Positions 58,681 to 64,000 of a DNA stretch of 64,000 nucleotides are shown piece by piece. Below the pieces are notes generated by a model. That model was given only the letters and a program-made list of their open reading frames with translations. It was not told the DNA's origin and searched no databases. Position 1 is the stretch's first letter. Every line of letters begins with the position of its first letter. The DNA comes from Hamiltosporidium tvaerminnensis (taxonomy: Eukaryota; Microsporidia; Dubosqiidae), in NCBI GenBank assembly GCA_022605425.2, contig JAKIMF020000007.1, forward strand, positions 434,001 through 498,000. Reading direction: 5' to 3'. The translations under genes were made by a program, and so were the position numbers.

Positions 58681-61200
58681 TTCTTGCCATTTATATTTGT
58701 AACAAAACTTTTTGCAAAGAATCTATGATCTTAAGGAAAAGACTTCATTTTGTTTAAAATAACAGATAATCTTTTCATTTTATAAGGGTACCTAGCTCTA
58801 TATGTCTCGACGACCGATTCAACTTTATCACATTCCCTCGCCCCGTTTTGAATGTTTTAAAGCCATATTAAGCTTCCAATAATGAACCAGATACCAAATT
58901 CTACTCCATCAAAAATTTATTATTACAGACAATTATACTTACCCGAGATATATGTTGCAGTCAACAAATATATCAACAGACATACTCTTATTTTATCATA
59001 ATCGATTTATATTCCATCCGTTTTCAAATAATTCGCTTGTTAAAACCAATTTCAAGTCTTAAAACACACATAAGATAGCAATCACATGCATTGTGTCGGA
59101 TAATATTGTATTTGTATATCACTTCATCAAATATATAAACCTTTACTTCAGCTGGCTTATTTATGTATTTTTCGGCTAAAACTGGTATGTTTGTTTGATT
59201 TTCTCATTTAATTTACACTTGGGTCTGCGGATTTTTGCGACCACAATATACCGGTTCCATAAGAGCCCTAACACATGGGTCTGGCAAATTTCTAGTATAA
59301 AATCTTTTTTACTATTAGAATGCGCGCATTTTAGGTGTTAATTATTTGTGAAACTGTTCGCGAAGGTAATCCGCAACGTGCCTGACAGAATTTTTAGCAT
59401 TTAAACTGCCAACATATATTTCGAAAGTAATAATAATTAAAAATACTCTATATTTGTGTTTTATTTATTGTACCTTCGTAGAGATTTCTAATCAATCTCG
59501 ATGGTTTGCAAACACCTATTTCCTGTTAAAACCAGAAGTGGCTCATATTGCATAAATGACAAGCATTGATAACCTTCGTATGTCGACACAATATTATACA
59601 TTTTTAACGTCATAAGATCATATATCATCAAAATAGAATGAAACGTGTTGTTTTGAGCTAAAATATGAAAAATTAAGCTCTTTCAATATTCCACTACGGA
59701 CTAAATAATTATAATCTATGAAATTTTTTAACTTTCACTTATTTATAGCATATATTAATATATTCTTTAACTAGAAGACAAGATTTGTTCTTTTTGGAAA
59801 TGGTTTTTTAAAACGTTGCATAGTCGAATTCACTGTGCTCTTCGAGAAAAAGCTTTTTGATTCTCTTATTTTTGGAAATTTTATTTTTTCAGTTTGGCTG
59901 AAGATAGTATAAAGTCTTACAAAAGGTTTTTTGGTCCGCTTGCTATTTTTTTACGCCAATATTTGCAGATTAATTTTTTTAAGCCTCTAGAATTTGATTA
60001 ATGGCAGAGGAGTCGTATAACTCGGGTTGAGATTATTTTTATAGTGATTAACTAATATAGTGAGTTATTAATCGATAATAAAACTTTTTATTTACATCTT
60101 CAAAGCAAGCATTGATTTAAGCCAATTTTACCAAATTTTTTTTGTAATTATTTTTACAGGTACTTAAACAATAGTAAAACTGAATTGGTGTCTTGAAGCC
60201 TTTTTACAGTGCAATTTATTTATATTCAAATCACAATCTTAGAGTAATTTTTTAGATCGAATAGTTCCTAGAATTTTATACCGTATAAAATTTAAGTTTA
60301 AGTGTAGCTAACTAAGAAATATATGATTATTAGATAAATAAATACATCCAAACAGATAGAAAAAGCTTCTCATGACAAGAAAAAATCAAAAACATCTTAA
60401 AGCAAAAAAAGCACAATACGAGTTAAACGGATTGTAAATTTGAATGAAAAAAATGATTTAATGAGCTGCCGCTCTAAAAATTTTAAATCCAATAAAACAG
60501 AAGAAACGGAATATGCGAATTTAAGAGTATCTTGAATTCTTATTAGTAATTTACTTAAAGGTACCTATAAATGCAAATACGAGAGAAAAAAACTATAACA
60601 GTACCAGAAAAGAAGAGGCTGTAGAGGCCACAAGAAAAATATTAAAAAATTATAACATGGATAATGAATTATATGAAGATAAATCTAATCTTCGGATTTA
60701 TTTTTTTTCCGAATGTAACATAAATTGGTTACAACGAGCTAAAAAATTGGTTTTTAATAAAAAAATGTAAAATTTACATTACTTATAGAGTTATGAGTTG
60801 GTTATAATTTATTATAAATAAAGAATGACTAGAAGTGGGTTTGATGAATTCTAACAATTATTTTTTATTTAAAAAATCTCTGATTGGTCGTAGAAAAAAA
60901 ATTATTTATCACATATGGAAAACAAAATCATTTTCTTCTTTAACCTCCTATTTACATCAATTTTTCAAAAGATTAAAACAGTAATGCGTTTTCTCAATTT
61001 CTACGTGAATTCAAAATAATTGGTCGCTCATTAAAAAGGGAATATTAGCTCATAAAAGGGTTTATAAATTAATAACCATGAGAGCCACTCAAATTATATT
61101 TTGATTGAAATATGCATGTAATATTTTTTTTAATAAATAAATAAATGATTAGTTTTTTTTTAATCAAAGAAATATAAATAAATTTTAGACGGAATCTTTT
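58681..61200. other. Gene-free stretch
   Basis: No coding sequence was recognised. The part 58700-59660 is less AT-rich than usual and may hold decayed mobile DNA. Confidence 0.4.
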
Positions 61201-62677
61201 ATGAATAACAAAATACTTCGGAGAATTCTAATTTTCGGGGGAATTTTTTTATTTCTCGCACTATATATTTCATATTGCATTTATAGTACAAAAAAACAAA
61301 AGATATTTTTCAGAAAGATTTTGAGAAATTTATAAATTCTAAACAAGGAGCTTTGATTTTAGAAAAATGTTCTGGTTTGACACATGTAATTACTATTTTC
61401 GGTGTATATGATGAAGATCAAGTTAGACCTCCTCTGTGTATTTGTTCAAAAAAAAGCGACATTTGTGGGGAAATATTGGGACTTTTATGTCGTATAGCAA
61501 CTGCTCAAAAGGATCCAAATCGACATGTGATTGTATTGAAATTTTAGATGGCATAAAATATATACAGTTATCATATTTCTTTGATTTTAATACACTTAAA
61601 AAGTTACGTAAGCAATACAAGTCAAATATATTTTCAGAAATTGGGTTGCTTTTGTATAAGTGAAACGGGTTATATTATTTGTTTTCGAAATATATCAAAA
61701 ATTACAATCATAAAACTATAAAAATGAAATTGGGTTTTCTATTGATTGATCAGCATATAGAAGAAAACCAGTTGAAAATACTAAACTACAGCTTTACGAA
61801 AATATCCTACTATGATTTTGAATGCTACGAAAGCTGTTCGAAGATTTCAGATAAATCAAAAAAAAATCCTATACTGGCTTTGTTGATATTTATTATGTAT
61901 AAAACTCATCGAAATAAATTGCAAGAATATTTTTCTAAAGCGTTAGATACATTAGGAATTCAATTTCTTGCCATTAAATTGAATAATATTGCAAATTTCG
62001 TAAAAATCACTTATGATTCTGCAAATAAGCTTTTTCATACTTTTTGTAAGCAAAAAACAAATTTGGGTAGCAATGTTGATGATATTTTAAGAGAGAAAAT
62101 GAATAATATTGTAAAAAACAAGAAAATAGAGGATTTACTAGATTTTTGTAAAATTATTCAAACTTTTATTCGTATAAGTTTTGAATTCTATTTGCAAATC
62201 GATAACTTTAAACAAGAAGACGCAAAGAATTCAGTAGAAAAACTTATTTCTACTGTGATTGATGGAATGTGTAACGAGTATAATAAAACAAGCAATCAAG
62301 AAGAAATTGAGAAAATCAAAACAAAAGCATAAAAAAGCTTAACCGCTGTTTTTTCATACCTTAAATATTGCTGCAAAGAAGTGCTTGAACATTGTAAGAA
62401 AGAAAATAATTTTACGCAAAACCACAACAAAAACGATAAATTTGATCCTGAAAATATCAACAAAGATATTGCACTTAAATTGCTCAAAGAAAAAATTATA
62501 AAAAATATATCTCCTTTTAAAAAAGATCTTATTAATATTTTAAAATGTTTTTTTATGCGGTTTAAATTCACAGCGGAAGAAATATTTACCGATTATAACT
62601 TTATTTTTGCTATTTCGGATTGTTTATTGCGAAACGCCATATCATCTTTAGAAATATTACAACCAATTTTTCAATAA
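61201..62677 (+). pseudogene. Decayed gene for a signal-peptide-bearing protein
   Basis: One gene of about 490 codons can be followed from the ATG at 61201. It begins with a strong hydrophobic leader (ILIFGGIFLFLALYISYCI). A frameshift lies in the A-rich run near 61290, after which the frame reads through EKCSGLTHVITIFGVYDEDQ and CRIATAQKDP. A second shift near 61510 leads to CDCIEILDGIKYIQLSYFF. The rest stays in one frame to 62677 but carries in-frame TGA at 61661-61663 and TAA at 62330-62332. The 61679-62332 part (217 codons) is helical and charged; the 62333-62677 part is similar (ALKLLKEKIIKNISPF). Family not recognised. The leader suggests a former secreted or membrane protein. Short remaining frames could still be translated, but nothing suggests it. 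Confidence 0.7.
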
Positions 62678-62744
62678 AATGCAATGGATCTATATTTAAT
62701 TTCTTCTTGTAATTTATGTATTTGAACAATATAAACCAATTTTT

Positions 62745-62965
62745 TGTGCCTAAGGTGCAGTGAACATATATCAGAATTGACTTCGAAATGCTGGTTTCGA
62801 TGCACCTCTCTTGGTTAGTACATGCTCGTCCTTCCAATGAGAAAGTTTGCGTCGGGCCGACACCTTAAACTATCATGTGAAAACCCAACATCAATCTCAT
62901 CTAATTCACGGTTATAGTTCATTCTGGATTCTGCTTCTATATGTAGGAAACTAATAAACAGAAAG
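62745..62965 (+). repeat. SINE-like repeat with box-B-like element (family 4), copy 2
   Basis: Contains GGTTTCGATGCACC (around 62793), then GTTTGCGTCGGGCCGACACC (62847-62866), 'gtgaaaaccc', 'ctcatctaattcacgg' and 'ggattctgcttc'. It shares order and spacing with 14456-14700. It begins about 70 bases after the decayed secreted-protein gene. Confidence 0.5.
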
Positions 62966-64000
62966 AAAATCACAATTCCTGGTAATAAATATAATAGCTA
63001 AAAATATTTCGTTTTTCACGGCTTTCATGCTAGGTTTGATCTTTTGAAATCAAAGAAACATAATTTAATGACTTTTATACATAAACCTAAAGATGATATT
63101 ACCAGAGAATATCACAACAGTACAAATGTGTCAAATTAAATGCGAAAATTATTTTCAGAGACATACAAATATAAAAACGACGGATTCTATCTAAACTTAT
63201 CCCTCGCGAAATTTTGTAAAAATAACTACAAATTATACCAGTCCTAAATTACGTTACATTTTTAATATTCGATCTATAAACCTGCCAAAAATATGGTGAA
63301 CCTGATTATTAACATTCATAACATTGAACCCGATATAATATTCACAGAAAATACCTAAGTGTTAATGAGTAAAAAAGCAAATAATCGGGATTCTTTCTTA
63401 TAAAATTATCGAAGAGATTAAAAGATTTTTATAAAAACCGAAAAGTAAATGAACTTTGTTTTAATTAGTAATTTGGTTGTGCTATCGAGGTTCTTATGTT
63501 GAAATTTGCACTAAAGTAAGCTAAAAAAAAGAAATTTAATATTATAGATGGTAAATTCCCTCAATCATAGGAGTCATTATTCTTATCGATAGTATTTTTA
63601 TAGTAACCTAAGAAAATGATTTGTTTGAGAAAAAAGGGTATAAAACGATTTAAAAGGTGGTGTCCTAGCATATAAGCCTATAAGGTTTGTAAGTTATTAC
63701 TTAAATAATGTTTAGTGAATTATCTACTATATATATTTTAAAAACCTAAATTAATTTCTATAATTTCATTATAATGCAAACCCTACTGAGTAATAGAAGA
63801 GTTAGCACACAAAGCGAATTTTAGATGTGCGATTCAGATGAGCAATTCTAAAAATCCCATATTCGTTCTAAACTTATTTTTTTCAGTGGATAGACAAGCA
63901 CTTTTGTCTTCAAAAACTAAGAATAAGTTGGGAATAAAAAGGTCTAATGATAACCTAATAAAAATGACTGCTAAAAATACAATTGAATACATGAGTCCTT
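62966..64000. other. Gene-free stretch to the window end
   Basis: No gene or repeat was recognised with confidence. 'ggtggtgtcctagcatataa' near 63656 faintly recalls the core of the family 2 repeat but lacks its other blocks. Confidence 0.4.

Noticed and set aside
62750-62802. GGTGCA...TGCACC as a tRNA acceptor stem
   Set aside because: The enclosed length is about 40 bases, too short for a tRNA, and no anticodon arm is visible.
62296-62837. Minus-strand frames of 91 and 75 codons
   Set aside because: Antisense to the decayed secreted gene or located in SINE-like repeat sequence.

Overview
The window looks like nuclear DNA of a large-genome microsporidian (an intracellular fungus-related parasite). 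Base composition is extremely AT-rich: a hand count gives 11 G+C of 60 bases at 9241-9300. Genes are short, intronless and widely spaced, with about ten convincing intact protein genes in 64 kb. Several proteins are eukaryotic housekeeping factors in reduced form, and two genes have a CCC triplet immediately upstream of the start, a signal known from microsporidia. The long gene-poor stretches and arthropod-like retroelement relics suggest a genus such as Hamiltosporidium or Edhazardia. That taxonomic call is inference; no search was run.

Layout. 1-1645: a broken leucine-rich-repeat-like gene. 2.8-6.6 kb: a near full-length, inactivated non-LTR retrotransposon of the R2/R4 (restriction-like endonuclease) type, with a second 3' fragment at 8.2-9.0 kb on the other strand. 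9.2-12 kb: a protein with two ubiquitin-like domains (Rad60/Esc2/NIP45-like) and a NatD/Naa40-type N-alpha-acetyltransferase. 15.9 kb: a small single C2H2 zinc-finger protein. 17.6-25.6 kb: two divergently oriented paralogues of an unrecognised secreted protein family, separated by decayed retrotransposon fragments. 25.6-39.8 kb: mostly gene desert, containing TFIIE-alpha at 31.5 kb, two copies of a 230-bp dispersed repeat and one retrotransposon 3' fragment. 39.9-42.3 kb: an 807-residue LRR-like protein. 45.9 kb: a PHO80-like cyclin. 50.3 kb: a secreted histidine acid phosphatase. 54.5-56.4 kb: long-form tRNase Z with a duplicated 75-bp segment in its upstream region. 61.2-62.7 kb: a decayed gene for another signal-peptide-bearing protein.

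Four repeat families were recognised by eye. (1) R2/R4-type LINE, six fragments. (2) A 230-bp structured repeat ending GGAATAAGTAAGTAAT, five copies. (3) A 240-bp SINE-like repeat with an (ATTC)n tail and a core that resembles metazoan SINE/LINE sequence, two copies. (4) A SINE-like repeat with a box-B-like GGTTCGATCC, two copies.

The housekeeping genes are unrelated to one another and do not form an operon-like unit. They cover transcription (TFIIE-alpha), tRNA 3' maturation (tRNase Z), histone N-terminal acetylation (Naa40), SUMO-linked genome stability (Rad60-like) and phosphate or cell-cycle signalling (cyclin). The secreted acid phosphatase, the secreted paralogue pair and the decayed secreted gene are the candidates for the parasite-host interface. 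No CRISPR array, rRNA or convincing tRNA gene was seen.
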